Below, in pieces: positions 9,222 through 18,044 of a stretch of 59,582 nt of DNA. Position 1 is the stretch's first letter; every line of letters begins with the position of its first letter. The notes beneath the pieces were generated by a model. It saw only the letters and a list, made by a program, of their open reading frames with translations. It ran no database searches and was not told where the DNA came from. A program made the translations under genes and the position numbers. Origin of the DNA: Bacteroidia bacterium (GTDB lineage: Bacteria > Bacteroidota > Bacteroidia > J057); assembly GCA_030731845.1 (NCBI GenBank), contig JANQTF010000147.1, positions 41,798 to 101,379 of the forward strand, given 5' to 3'.

Positions 9222-11024
9222 ATGAACAACAATGCCCACTTCAAGGTAGATCCTCGCCTTGCCTCTCTGCTTGGGGAAAACTACCGCTCTACGGAGCTTG
9301 CCATCAAAGAACTGATCGATAATGCCTATGACGCCGATGCGTCTGAGGTATGGATCACCTTGCCCAAACCCCTCACCCTTGATCCGATTCTCATCAAAGA
9401 TGATGGGACCGGAATGACCGAGGCGGAGGTCCGGGATGAATACCTCAACATTGCCAGCTCCCGAGCTTCGCGAAAAGGGGAGCGAACACGGCTGAAAAAC
9501 CGATTGGTTAAAGGTCGAAAAGGAATTGGGAAATTTGCCGGGCTCATGGTCGCTTCTCACATGGAGGTAAGATCCATGGCCCGAGGAAAATATACCCATC
9601 TCATCATCTTTCGGGATGAGCTCTTCCGCGCTAAACATGACCTGGAGCAGGTCAATCTCCCCATGAATACCGGCGTATGTGATGACCCTGATTATCACGG
9701 CACGGAAATCATCCTCACCGGGATCAATCAGCAGTTTACCTTCCCCAATGCCGACCGCCTCCGTCGCCTCCTCATGCTTGAGTATGGCAGAAGTCAGGAC
9801 TTCAAGCTCTATGTGGATGGAGAATTGGTGGACATCGAAGACATTCCCGGCGATGGCTACGAGCACGAGATTCTGCTGTCTAATGGCGAATCGGCTTCCT
9901 TGAGATACACCATATCAGATGGCAAGAAACCATTGAAGCAATCGGGATTGGCCATCAGAGTGGGTGGAAAAATCGTGGGGAATCCCCGCTATTTTGGCCT
10001 CGAAGATATAGAAGAAATTCCGCCAAGGCTTCTTCGTCGCCTCTTCGGCGAAGTGAACTGCGACGCCCTTGAGCCTTTCGTCACCGCCGATTGGGGCGCA
10101 GTGATTGACAATAGCAGGGAGCTCTCAGAGTTAGAAGAAAAAATGCGCCCGGTCCTCTTGGCTTCCTTCCGGGATGTTTTCTCCAGGGAGATTGATCTGA
10201 CCCGCTCGCGCCTCAAGCGCCATATTGAGCAAGGCGTAGCCAACATTCCTGCCCATCGCAGGAAGTTTGCCGAGCGAGCCATGGATCAGGTGCTGCATAA
10301 GTTTTATGGAGAAAGCGAAGCCCGCGTAGCAGCCATCATTGGCCTCGTGCTCGATGCTTTTGGCAAAAGCGAATATTCCTGGGTCATGCAGCAACTCGAA
10401 GCTTCTCGTGAAGGGGAGCAAGCAGAAATGGTCCAGGCATTCACAGAGTTTGGGATGCTTGATGTGGCGCTCATCGCCCAGCAGTCCTCCAACAGGCTTG
10501 CCGTTCTCAAAGACCTCGAAAGGATTCTGCTCAATCCTGCCACCATTCCAGCTCAACTCGGCGATGCTATCTCCAACAACCTGTGGCTCCTTGGCAACCA
10601 ATACGGATTGGTTTCAGGAAACAAAGATTTGGATCAGGCGGTAAAAATGTATGTTGGCCACAAATACACCAACGGCCATGCACACGAAGCCCCCAACTTA
10701 TTGCTCCTTCAGGACTTCAATAAAGGCCTTGTTCTCCTGGATCTGAATCAGCCTGATCACACCGTTTCTCTCGCTGACCGTCGTCGTGCCATTGGTTTTC
10801 AGGACGACCTCAAGGTCTATCTCCCGCAGCGTGACATCGAAGTGATCGTTTTTGGTGGAGCTGTGGAGAGTGGCCTCGTGGATCAAAATAATAAATCCAA
10901 CGCCACCGTTCGCTATCATTCCTACAAGTCGATGCTGAGCGAAGCCAGGGTGCAGCTCAATTGGCTATTGTCGGAGCTGAATAAGAAAAATGATTCCAGA
11001 CAGAAAGAGCTTTCTGCAGTCTAG
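9222..11024 (+). CDS. GHKL (MORC/HSP90-like) ATPase with degenerate PD-(D/E)xK-like C-terminus
   Basis: A 601-residue soluble protein. ATG 9222 is preferred over the upstream TTG because the conserved ATPase domain begins just after it. The Bergerat fold is clear: N-box E30/N34 in ELIDNAYDAD, G1 box DDGTGM (60-65), and G2 GRKGIGKFAG (98-107). A transducer-like region follows (to about 310), then a helical section. The final 150 residues resemble the PD-(D/E)xK fold found behind some GHKL ATPases (LWLLGNQYGLV..., then PNLLLLQ, then VLLDLNQPD). At the expected catalytic places the sequence has N492 instead of D and D507-L-N509 instead of (D/E)xK, so nuclease activity is probably lost. Related GHKL proteins occur in phage defence and restriction. 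No partner gene is adjacent; the terminator downstream suggests a single-gene unit. Confidence 0.75.
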   Translation: MNNNAHFKVDPRLASLLGENYRSTELAIKELIDNAYDADASEVWITLPKPLTLDPILIKDDGTGMTEAEVRDEYLNIASSRASRKGERTRLKNRLVKGRKGIGKFAGLMVASHMEVRSMARGKYTHLIIFRDELFRAKHDLEQVNLPMNTGVCDDPDYHGTEIILTGINQQFTFPNADRLRRLLMLEYGRSQDFKLYVDGELVDIEDIPGDGYEHEILLSNGESASLRYTISDGKKPLKQSGLAIRVGGKIVGNPRYFGLEDIEEIPPRLLRRLFGEVNCDALEPFVTADWGAVIDNSRELSELEEKMRPVLLASFRDVFSREIDLTRSRLKRHIEQGVANIPAHRRKFAERAMDQVLHKFYGESEARVAAIIGLVLDAFGKSEYSWVMQQLEASREGEQAEMVQAFTEFGMLDVALIAQQSSNRLAVLKDLERILLNPATIPAQLGDAISNNLWLLGNQYGLVSGNKDLDQAVKMYVGHKYTNGHAHEAPNLLLLQDFNKGLVLLDLNQPDHTVSLADRRRAIGFQDDLKVYLPQRDIEVIVFGGAVESGLVDQNNKSNATVRYHSYKSMLSEARVQLNWLLSELNKKNDSRQKELSAV

Positions 11025-11096
11025 AAAGCTTCTGTCGTTTTGCCGGTCAGTCGAGGATCGGGTGCACAAACCAAACTTCGGCAGAACGGTAATCTT

Positions 11097-11129
11097 CGGC
11101 GACCTTTAGGGGTCGTCGTTTTTTTTTGT
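11097..11129 (+). terminator. terminator of the GHKL ATPase gene
   Basis: An 8-bp stem, CGGCGACC (11097-11104) with GGTCGTCG (11111-11118) including one G-T pair, is followed by a run of about ten T. It is 72 bp after the stop codon. Confidence 0.85.
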
Positions 11130-11208
11130 TGAAAAATTCGTTGAAAAAGATCAGGAAAATCTTCCAGGGCCAACGAACTTTCCCATTTACATCTCCTAAC
11201 TTTTCCGG

Positions 11209-14200
11209 ATGAAGTGGCAAATAGCAGTAGATACTGGCGGCACCTTTACCGATTGTCTTGCGACCTCTCCCAGTGGGGCTACCCGTAGCTGGAAAGTACT
11301 CAGTGACGGGAGCTTGCGCGCTACCCTGCATCACAGACTATCGGAATTTCAGTGGGAAATAGAGGCAGATTGGGAAATTTCTCCGCACCTGCTCACTGGT
11401 TTTGGCGTAAAAAATGTCACCCAACATCTCACTTCAACCGTGGTTGGTTTTGATCCTCGGACCCGGATTCTGCACCTTAGCGATCCCTGGATGAAGGCAG
11501 AGCCAGGTGATTTTTTGAGCTTTTCTACGGGCGAACCCGCACCAGTTCTCGCAGCCCGGCTAGCCACTTCTACTCCTCTCAATCAGTCACTTCCTCCCAT
11601 CGATTTTAGGTTGGGAACCACCCGAGCAACCAATGCGCTCCTAGAGCTCAAAGGAGCTAAAACATTATTCATCACCAACCGGGGATTGGAAGACCTCCTC
11701 GTGATCGGAGATCAGGCACGACCCGATCTGTTTGCGCTCGCCATTGAGAAAGAACCGCCTTTGCATAGCCATGTGCTAGGGATCAAGGCCAGATTTGCCG
11801 CCAATGGGGAGGAACTTGTTCCATTGAGTGACACCGAGTTGGAGGAACTAATCCAACGTGTGAAGGCAATAGCGCCAGTGTCTATTGCGATCAGCCTGCT
11901 GCACAGCTATCGCTATCCTGCGCATGAGCACACCCTGGCTCAGGCTCTTCGAGATGCTGGCTTCTCGCAGGTGAGTGTGTCACATGAGCTCGCTCCCGAG
12001 ATTCGGCTATTGCCCCGTAGCCACACCGCCGTGGCCGATGCCTATCTCTCTCCGGTGTTGTCTTCTTATCTTCACGAGGTAGAATCTGCCATTCAGGCTG
12101 GCTCTCTTCGGGTGATGAGTAGCGCGGGCGGATTGATGCAAGTCTCCGATTTTAAAGCCAAAGACAGCCTGCTGAGTGGTCCGGCAGGAGGAGTAGTAGG
12201 AGCAGCGGCTATCGGAAACCGGGCAGGGAAAGCAGCGGTCTTGAGTTTCGACATGGGGGGCACGAGCACAGATGTGGCCCGCTGTACCCGAAGGCCGCAG
12301 CTGCAATATGAAACAACTGTGGGGAGCACCACGCTTTTGTTGCCTTCCCTTGCTGTGGAAACAGTCGCCGCTGGAGGGGGATCAGTTTGTAGTTTTGATG
12401 GACAAAAACTCCGTGTAGGTCCGGAGAGCGCAGGAGCTTTTCCCGGTCCGGCTTGCTATGGGGCCGGTGGGCCACTCACCGTTACCGATATCAATCTGCT
12501 TCTGGGCTATATAGACCCGCGGGGATTTATCTTCCCAGTTAAGGTAGAAGCGGCGCAGCAAGCTGCCATGGAGATGGCACGCGCGGCAGACATAGAGTAT
12601 GTGATGTTGCTACAGGGCTTTCGCACCATCGCTGATGAACTCATGGCGGGTGCCATCAAAAAGATGGCGCTCAGGCATGGCCAGGACCCTGCGACCCATT
12701 CTCTGGTATGCTTTGGCGGTGCCGGAGGACAACATGCCTGCTCATTGGCCTCCCTCCTGCACATCAAAGAAGTGATCGTGCCATGTGAAGCCAGTATCCT
12801 GAGTGCCTGGGGCATTGCCCATGCCCCGGTTTCTCGGCTGCTCAATCGGCAGATTCTTTTGCCGTGGAAGGACATCACCCAGCAAGTTTATCCTTGGCAG
12901 AAAGAATTGGAAGCGACCTTGATGCAGCAACTGGAGTCTGAAAGACGCTACGATGACACCTGGCCCCCGACATTCAGCACCTTTCTAGAGCTCAGGCTGT
13001 CTGGCCAAAATTACAGCATCGAAGTAGAAGGCATCGACAACGCAGCTCAGCGATTCCAGGATCTGTATGTAGCGCGGTATGGACATTGGCTGGAGGGAAG
13101 AGAAGTAGAATGTGTGCAGATGCGGGTATTGGCAGAATTAATCACAGAGGTGAAAGAAAAATCGTATGCCATTCCAGCCAAGCAACAGACACCCTTGCCT
13201 ACCAGAGAAATACTTGGCAAGCCCGTATTCATCTGGGAAAACTTGTTGCCCGAACAAGTGGTTCATGGGCCTGCGCTGCTTGTGGCCAAGCAGACCTCTG
13301 TGTATCTTGAGAAGTGGTGGACTGCCACCTGCGATACCGATGGCGGCCTGGTTTTGACCCATGAGAAGACGGAGGCTTCCCCTGCCCTTCCGCAGCTTGC
13401 AGCTGCTGCTGAGTTGGAATTGTTTTCCCAACGCTATCAGCTCATCGCCGAAGAAATGGGCGAGATGCTTCGTAGAACAAGTCTCTCGGTCAACGTAAAA
13501 GAAAGGCTGGATTTTTCCTGTGCACTCCTGAATCCGGATGGATATCTCGTGGCCAATGCGCCTCATGTTCCAGTACATCTTGGCTCGCTCGGGATATGCC
13601 TTCGCAAGGTCCGAGAGGTGATTGATCTTGGCCCTGGAGATGTGGTGGTGACCAATCATCCAGCTTATGGAGGCTCTCATTTACCAGATGTGACGCTGCT
13701 CCAGGCAGTGTTTGATGAAGCCGGAGTGCGCATTGGGTATGTGGTCAATCGGGCTCACCATGCCGAGATCGGAGGAATCCGGCCCGGCTCTACGCCTCCA
13801 TTTTCTACCAGACTGGCGGAGGAAGGGGTCGTAATCGCACCGAGATATTTGGTTCGGGCGGGCAAATTTCAGGAAGATGAAATCCGGGCGCTACTTAGCT
13901 CAGGCAAATGGCCCAGCCGCAATGTGTCTGAAAATATTGGAGACTTGCGTGCCGCACTCGCGGCCAATCATGCAGGAGCGAAGGCGCTTATGGCACTTGC
14001 AGCACGAGAAGGCTCGGCTCGCTGCATTCGCTACATGGAATCTTTGCTGGCATACAGTGAGCAAAAAATCAGGCAAATCTGGGAAGCCTGGGACTGGCAC
14101 GAGCGCCACGCATGTGAATACCTCGACGATGGCAGCCCGCTCAGGGTGCGACTCGCCTTGCATGACGATAGCTTAACGATCGATTTTTCGGGCAGTGCTC

Positions 14201-14976
14201 CGGTTCATCCCGGCAATTTCAATGCGACTCCCGCCATCGTTCATAGCGTGGTGCTTTATGTGCTCCGTCTGCTCATTTCAGAAAACCTTCCGCTCAACGA
14301 AGGCTTGCTTCGTCCAGTCAATATCGTGCTGCCCCAGGGGATGCTCCATCCTGACTTTTCAGATGAGCCAGGGAACTGTCCTGCCGTGGTAGGGGGGAAT
14401 ACAGAGACGAGTCAACGACTCACAGACACGTTGCTCAAAGCCCTTGACATCTGTGGCTGCGGACAAGGCACAATGAACAACTTCCTGTTTGGGAATGATC
14501 ATTTTGGTTTTTATGAAACCATCGGTGGCGGAGCAGGAGCTAGCGAAGGCCATCATGGGGCCCACGCAGTGCATCAGCACATGACAAACACCCGGCTCAC
14601 AGATCCTGAGATTCTGGAGCAACGATATCCCATACGATTAATGCACTTTGCTGTGAGGCCTGATAGTGGCGGACTGGGAAAATGGCATGGCGGAAATGGA
14701 ATCATCAGGGAGTGGATCTTTTTGGAGCATTTGTCGGTCACCGTGCTGGCACAGCACCGGCACGAATCCCCTTATGGCTCGCAGGGTGGCGATCCCGGAG
14801 CTAGAGGGTGCCAAGTGATCACCTGGCCAGATGGAACCCAGGAAAACCTGGCGGGAATCGCAGGAGTAGAGGTAGCTCCTGGCACCATTCTGCGAATGGA
14901 AACTCCCGGTGGTGGTGGATTTGGGAAAAAGAATGCACCTGACCAGGTGGATGTTTCTGAAAGATTCTCTCTGTAA
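11209..14976 (+). CDS. fused hydantoinase A/B (5-oxoprolinase family)
   Basis: A 1255-residue cytosolic enzyme in which the HyuA and HyuB halves are fused, the arrangement of eukaryotic 5-oxoprolinase and many bacterial homologues. The A half opens with the actin-like phosphate motif DTGGTFTD (8-15), has a second phosphate loop FDMGGTSTD near 346, and AAGGGSVCSFDG with FPGPACYG. The B half begins near residue 735 (LFSQRYQLIAEEMGEMLRR) and contains TNHPAYGGSHLPDVT and GGGAGASEGHHGAHAVH. The reaction is ATP-driven opening of 5-oxoproline (giving glutamate) or a hydantoin-like lactam. The usual neighbours (permease, LamB/PxpA genes) are absent, so the substrate cannot be assigned from context. 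5-Oxoproline is the most likely one. Confidence 0.92.
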   Translation: MKWQIAVDTGGTFTDCLATSPSGATRSWKVLSDGSLRATLHHRLSEFQWEIEADWEISPHLLTGFGVKNVTQHLTSTVVGFDPRTRILHLSDPWMKAEPGDFLSFSTGEPAPVLAARLATSTPLNQSLPPIDFRLGTTRATNALLELKGAKTLFITNRGLEDLLVIGDQARPDLFALAIEKEPPLHSHVLGIKARFAANGEELVPLSDTELEELIQRVKAIAPVSIAISLLHSYRYPAHEHTLAQALRDAGFSQVSVSHELAPEIRLLPRSHTAVADAYLSPVLSSYLHEVESAIQAGSLRVMSSAGGLMQVSDFKAKDSLLSGPAGGVVGAAAIGNRAGKAAVLSFDMGGTSTDVARCTRRPQLQYETTVGSTTLLLPSLAVETVAAGGGSVCSFDGQKLRVGPESAGAFPGPACYGAGGPLTVTDINLLLGYIDPRGFIFPVKVEAAQQAAMEMARAADIEYVMLLQGFRTIADELMAGAIKKMALRHGQDPATHSLVCFGGAGGQHACSLASLLHIKEVIVPCEASILSAWGIAHAPVSRLLNRQILLPWKDITQQVYPWQKELEATLMQQLESERRYDDTWPPTFSTFLELRLSGQNYSIEVEGIDNAAQRFQDLYVARYGHWLEGREVECVQMRVLAELITEVKEKSYAIPAKQQTPLPTREILGKPVFIWENLLPEQVVHGPALLVAKQTSVYLEKWWTATCDTDGGLVLTHEKTEASPALPQLAAAAELELFSQRYQLIAEEMGEMLRRTSLSVNVKERLDFSCALLNPDGYLVANAPHVPVHLGSLGICLRKVREVIDLGPGDVVVTNHPAYGGSHLPDVTLLQAVFDEAGVRIGYVVNRAHHAEIGGIRPGSTPPFSTRLAEEGVVIAPRYLVRAGKFQEDEIRALLSSGKWPSRNVSENIGDLRAALAANHAGAKALMALAAREGSARCIRYMESLLAYSEQKIRQIWEAWDWHERHACEYLDDGSPLRVRLALHDDSLTIDFSGSAPVHPGNFNATPAIVHSVVLYVLRLLISENLPLNEGLLRPVNIVLPQGMLHPDFSDEPGNCPAVVGGNTETSQRLTDTLLKALDICGCGQGTMNNFLFGNDHFGFYETIGGGAGASEGHHGAHAVHQHMTNTRLTDPEILEQRYPIRLMHFAVRPDSGGLGKWHGGNGIIREWIFLEHLSVTVLAQHRHESPYGSQGGDPGARGCQVITWPDGTQENLAGIAGVEVAPGTILRMETPGGGGFGKKNAPDQVDVSERFSL

Positions 14977-15146
14977 CCACAGAAAGTTTGGGGTCCAGAT
15001 TATGCTGTTTTGCGCTCTGGGCGAGAGAAGGCTATTGGAATATGTTTTATTTATTGTAATATTTTTATTTTGTTTGTTTTTGTTTTCGGAAGCACATCCG
15101 ATAGCTTTGTAAGTGTTGGGCGCAAGCCTGACACAGAAGCTAGGGG

Positions 15147-15196
15147 TTAGGGTTGACTCTCCTGGTGATTGCCAGGGTTGAGTCCCCTAATTTTTT
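15147..15196 (+). terminator. terminator after the hydantoinase gene
   Basis: A long imperfect hairpin: TTAGGG (15147-15152) pairs with CCCTAA (15185-15190), GACTC with GAGTC, and CCTGG with CCAGG around a six-base loop. Six T follow directly. It lies 170 bp after the hydantoinase stop codon. Confidence 0.7.
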
Positions 15197-15221
15197 AAGG
15201 GTTATTGGAAGTTAGGGTTAA

Positions 15222-15260
15222 AAAAGAAAACAGTCTGCTATTTGCAGACTGTTTTCTTTT
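15222..15260. terminator. bidirectional terminator between convergent genes
   Basis: A perfect 17-bp stem (15222-15238 with 15244-15260) carries a five-base loop. The outer arms are A-rich on one side and T-rich on the other, so it can end transcription in both directions. It sits between the plus-strand hydantoinase and the minus-strand barrel protein. Confidence 0.85.
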
Positions 15261-15341
15261 AGATTATCGAGGTAGGATACTATGATAATTGAACGCCTTG
15301 GTTATACGCCAATGACTTTATGATAGTTCCTGATTTAGCGA

Positions 15342-17054
15342 TTACTTTATGTTGTAAAGCAGGGAAAACCCAATTCCAGCATGAAACATCTGCTTTTCAA
15401 TGCCAAGGGCCCCTGAGCCTTTGGTTTTTTGCAAGGTGATCATGGTATATGGCTCTACCTGTGCATGCCATCTTTTGGCAAATTCTACATCAACCCCAAA
15501 CCCGCCATACACATTTCCGATGTAGGTCTCGAGGCTTCTCACCTGCCCTCCGGCGGGGTTTTCCAGGCGGAGATTTCCGCCATCAAGGCTAGGGGTAGGG
15601 ACAAAATCCTCACGCTTCTGAAAGAGTTGATATTCTTCTTTGAGCGACACCATGGTAATGATCCCGGTTTGACCATATAGCCTCACCTTGGGGGCTGTGG
15701 GCAGGTAGTAGCGAACAAGCAGGGGAATTTCAGCGAGTTGTAGATCCGCGTCAACCAAATTCACAAGGCTTTGCTGACTGGGAGAAAAAGAATAAAAGCG
15801 CTGTGAGAAACCTCTCTCTTCATATAGAAACCCTGTGATCAGGGAAACCTGCTCGTTGATGCCTAATTCTGCCCGAATTCCTGCGCTAAATCCTGGAGTA
15901 GCAGTAAGGCTACTCAATTCTGCACGGGTTCTTCCCCATGAGCCGTATGCACCGATCAGGAAGCTATAGAGTTGATTGGTTTTGGGTAGCCAATTGGTCC
16001 AAACGGGTGCCTGCCGAGGAAAAGCAAGGTCTTGCCATACGATTTTGCGATGCTTTACAGGATCAATTCGATTGATGTTGATCAAGACAGGTGCAGCAGG
16101 CAACTGATCGGAGTCCATGGCCTCCTGCGCTACAGGATCCGAATGATTGATGAGTGCCTGAGAAGCCAACAGATAATCGAGCGCAACTCGGGGCTGCCCA
16201 TTGCCCTGAAGGGTGTCGGCTTTGCTTAGGGTGAGTTCGAGTTCCGGATCATCAGGAGAACCCTTCGCGAGGATGGGTTCCTGAAAACTGGGAGGCTGCT
16301 GAATGCTTGCTACCTCAAAACCAGGCGAATAAGAGGGAACCAACTTGCTGATCCACTTGCGTGGAGTCGCCAGCCGATCTTCTCCTGCAAATGGAGCAAG
16401 GACGGAGATCAGCAGGAGCAGAATGGCTGCAATGCTCGCGAGGTTTCTCCACTCCACATACCATGGTCGGTCACCGAGCCATGTACGGGCAAACAAGCGC
16501 CAATCGGAGCTACTGTAGGCTATTTCGTGCTGGGATAGCTGGGCTCTGATACCTGCATACATCGGGCCGTCGAGTTGGATCGACATCTCCCTCCAGTCTT
16601 GTGACTGAAAAGGAATCGTTACTCCTTCCAATTTTTCACGGATGGCCTGATCAAAGGTATTGCCGTCGAGGCTTGCGGCGAGACTCGCCCAGTCGGCAGA
16701 TGAAAAGGGCATTTCAAATGCCGCTAATTTTTCTCTGATAAGTTGGTCTGAAGCCAAGTCTTCCTGATCTACCCACATGATTTCGGGAAGAGGCTCCGGA
16801 GAAAAAGGGTGATCATGCAGGGCTACGATGGGTGCCTCTACGGGAAGCATGGACTCAAAGGCAGCCCAATCAGCGTGCTGCGGCTCCATTTCTAGAGAAA
16901 CCAATGAATCCAGGATCAATTGATCAAGGGCCTGAGCAGAGCTGGCAGGAGCGAGGTGATCCGACAAGAAAACTTCCCAGTCACCCTCTTGCAAAGGAAG
17001 CTGGAATTCTTCTAGTTTACTTCGAATCCACCGATCCTGTGGTTCCTTAGGCAT
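15342..17054 (-). CDS. membrane protein with five N-terminal IREKL..DW repeats and C-terminal beta-barrel (putative anti-sigma protein)
   Basis: A 570-residue protein with an unusual build. Five copies of a roughly 28-residue unit (D..IR.KL..f..pf...DW..l...L) occupy residues 7-34, 44-70, 103-130, 135-163 and 167-194. One transmembrane helix follows (about 204-223, ASIAAILLLLISVLAPFAG). After a linker of about 145 residues, residues about 370-570 form amphipathic beta strands like an 8-strand outer-membrane barrel (OMP_b-brl family), ending LLYNIK. The gene starts inside the end of an ECF sigma gene (8-bp overlap), the usual position of an anti-sigma factor. The repeats would be cytoplasmic and could bind the sigma factor, while the C-terminus lies in or across the periplasm. 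The role as anti-sigma is inferred from position and topology. Confidence 0.7.
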   Translation of the reverse strand: MPKEPQDRWIRSKLEEFQLPLQEGDWEVFLSDHLAPASSAQALDQLILDSLVSLEMEPQHADWAAFESMLPVEAPIVALHDHPFSPEPLPEIMWVDQEDLASDQLIREKLAAFEMPFSSADWASLAASLDGNTFDQAIREKLEGVTIPFQSQDWREMSIQLDGPMYAGIRAQLSQHEIAYSSSDWRLFARTWLGDRPWYVEWRNLASIAAILLLLISVLAPFAGEDRLATPRKWISKLVPSYSPGFEVASIQQPPSFQEPILAKGSPDDPELELTLSKADTLQGNGQPRVALDYLLASQALINHSDPVAQEAMDSDQLPAAPVLININRIDPVKHRKIVWQDLAFPRQAPVWTNWLPKTNQLYSFLIGAYGSWGRTRAELSSLTATPGFSAGIRAELGINEQVSLITGFLYEERGFSQRFYSFSPSQQSLVNLVDADLQLAEIPLLVRYYLPTAPKVRLYGQTGIITMVSLKEEYQLFQKREDFVPTPSLDGGNLRLENPAGGQVRSLETYIGNVYGGFGVDVEFAKRWHAQVEPYTMITLQKTKGSGALGIEKQMFHAGIGFSLLYNIK

Positions 17055-17619
17055 AATGCTCTCCTCCTACCTTATGAATAATACGGGACTTGTGAATCAT
17101 GGCTTGTAGCTTGCCCCGCGCCTTGGCAAGATTGGACTTGGAGGTGCCTTCACTAATCCCGAGCATATCGCCAACTTCTTTGTGAGAATACCCTTCAATG
17201 ACATAGAGGTTGAACACTGTCCGATAAGCAGGAGACAATTTTTGTACCATTCCAAGAATCTCAGCCGCACTCAGATCAGAAACCACATCACTCATATCCA
17301 CTTCATGAATGGCTTGGTTGATCTCCACCAAAGCGGGCCTTTTAGAAGCCTTGCGATAGTGGTCGATAGCAGTGTTGATCATAATACGCCGAACCCACGC
17401 ACCAAGGTTCGTTCCTCTGTGATATTTACTCAGATTAGCGAATACCTTCATAAATCCTTCATGAAGAATATCCCGGGCTTCTTCTCGGTCATTGGAGTAT
17501 CGCATACAGACCACTATCATGCTCCCATAATATTTTTCATATAGGAGTTTTTGATAGTTTCGCCCGCCTTGCAGACATCCTTCCACAATTTGCTCTTCAG
17601 TCAGCTGTTGAGGCTTCAT
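17047..17619 (-). CDS. ECF RNA polymerase sigma factor
   Basis: A 190-residue sigma-70 family protein with region 2 (QKLLYEKYYGSMIVVCMRY...EARDILHEGFMKVF) and region 4 with a helix-turn-helix (LSPAYRTVFNLYVIEGYSHKEVGDMLGISEGTSKSNL, split here as two motifs). Region 3 is absent, as in ECF sigmas. ATG 17619 (MKPQQLTEEQ) is preferred over an upstream TTG. It is followed, with an 8-bp overlap, by the repeat/barrel membrane protein. The pair probably responds to an envelope signal. The regulon is not visible in this window. Confidence 0.92.
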   Translation of the reverse strand: MKPQQLTEEQIVEGCLQGGRNYQKLLYEKYYGSMIVVCMRYSNDREEARDILHEGFMKVFANLSKYHRGTNLGAWVRRIMINTAIDHYRKASKRPALVEINQAIHEVDMSDVVSDLSAAEILGMVQKLSPAYRTVFNLYVIEGYSHKEVGDMLGISEGTSKSNLAKARGKLQAMIHKSRIIHKVGGEHYA

Positions 17620-18044
17620 GTTTACGTGGATTAAAGATAACAACGCCCGGAAAATAGGGAGCGTTGCCAATCAGGTGAAGGAAAACAACAGAAAATAGAC
17701 GTGTAGAATAATGCGTGTGAATGAAGAGTGAGTTGATTTCGATAGTAGTAAATTTACTAAAAGAAACGAATCCCTCCTCTAGTTGCTGAAAAAAGACATG
17801 ATTAGTGACACCTCACAGAACTACAGGCAAAGTATATTTGCTTAGAGAAAGCCCTGAAGAGATGCTTTGATTAAGTCTGCGTTGTTTTTTTGACATGGCT
17901 TAGGAAGATGAAGGGATTTTCTTTAAATTCTATGATGAATACTGGATGGGGTTTCAGGATTGAGCCTAAGCCTGGTTTTTTTCAGTATGGTGTGACTCAC
18001 TGTCCTCTCAACAGTAGAAAGGACAGAATAGAACAAGTGATACG
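17620..18044. other. intergenic region between divergent sigma gene and recQ
   Basis: About 425 bp without a credible gene. A match to the Bacteroidota -7 element, TATATTTGC, lies at 17833-17841 on the plus strand, but no TTTG lies at the proper distance upstream, so it is only suggestive. If used, it would give a leader of roughly 200 bases before recQ. No tRNA or riboswitch was recognised. Confidence 0.4.

Noticed and set aside
9114-9866. 250-codon minus-strand frame opposite the GHKL ATPase
   Set aside because: Antisense to a gene with well-conserved ATPase motifs.
17833-17841. TATATTTGC as recQ promoter
   Set aside because: The -7 match is exact, but no TTTG is at the right distance and the leader would be about 200 bases; not listed as a promoter.
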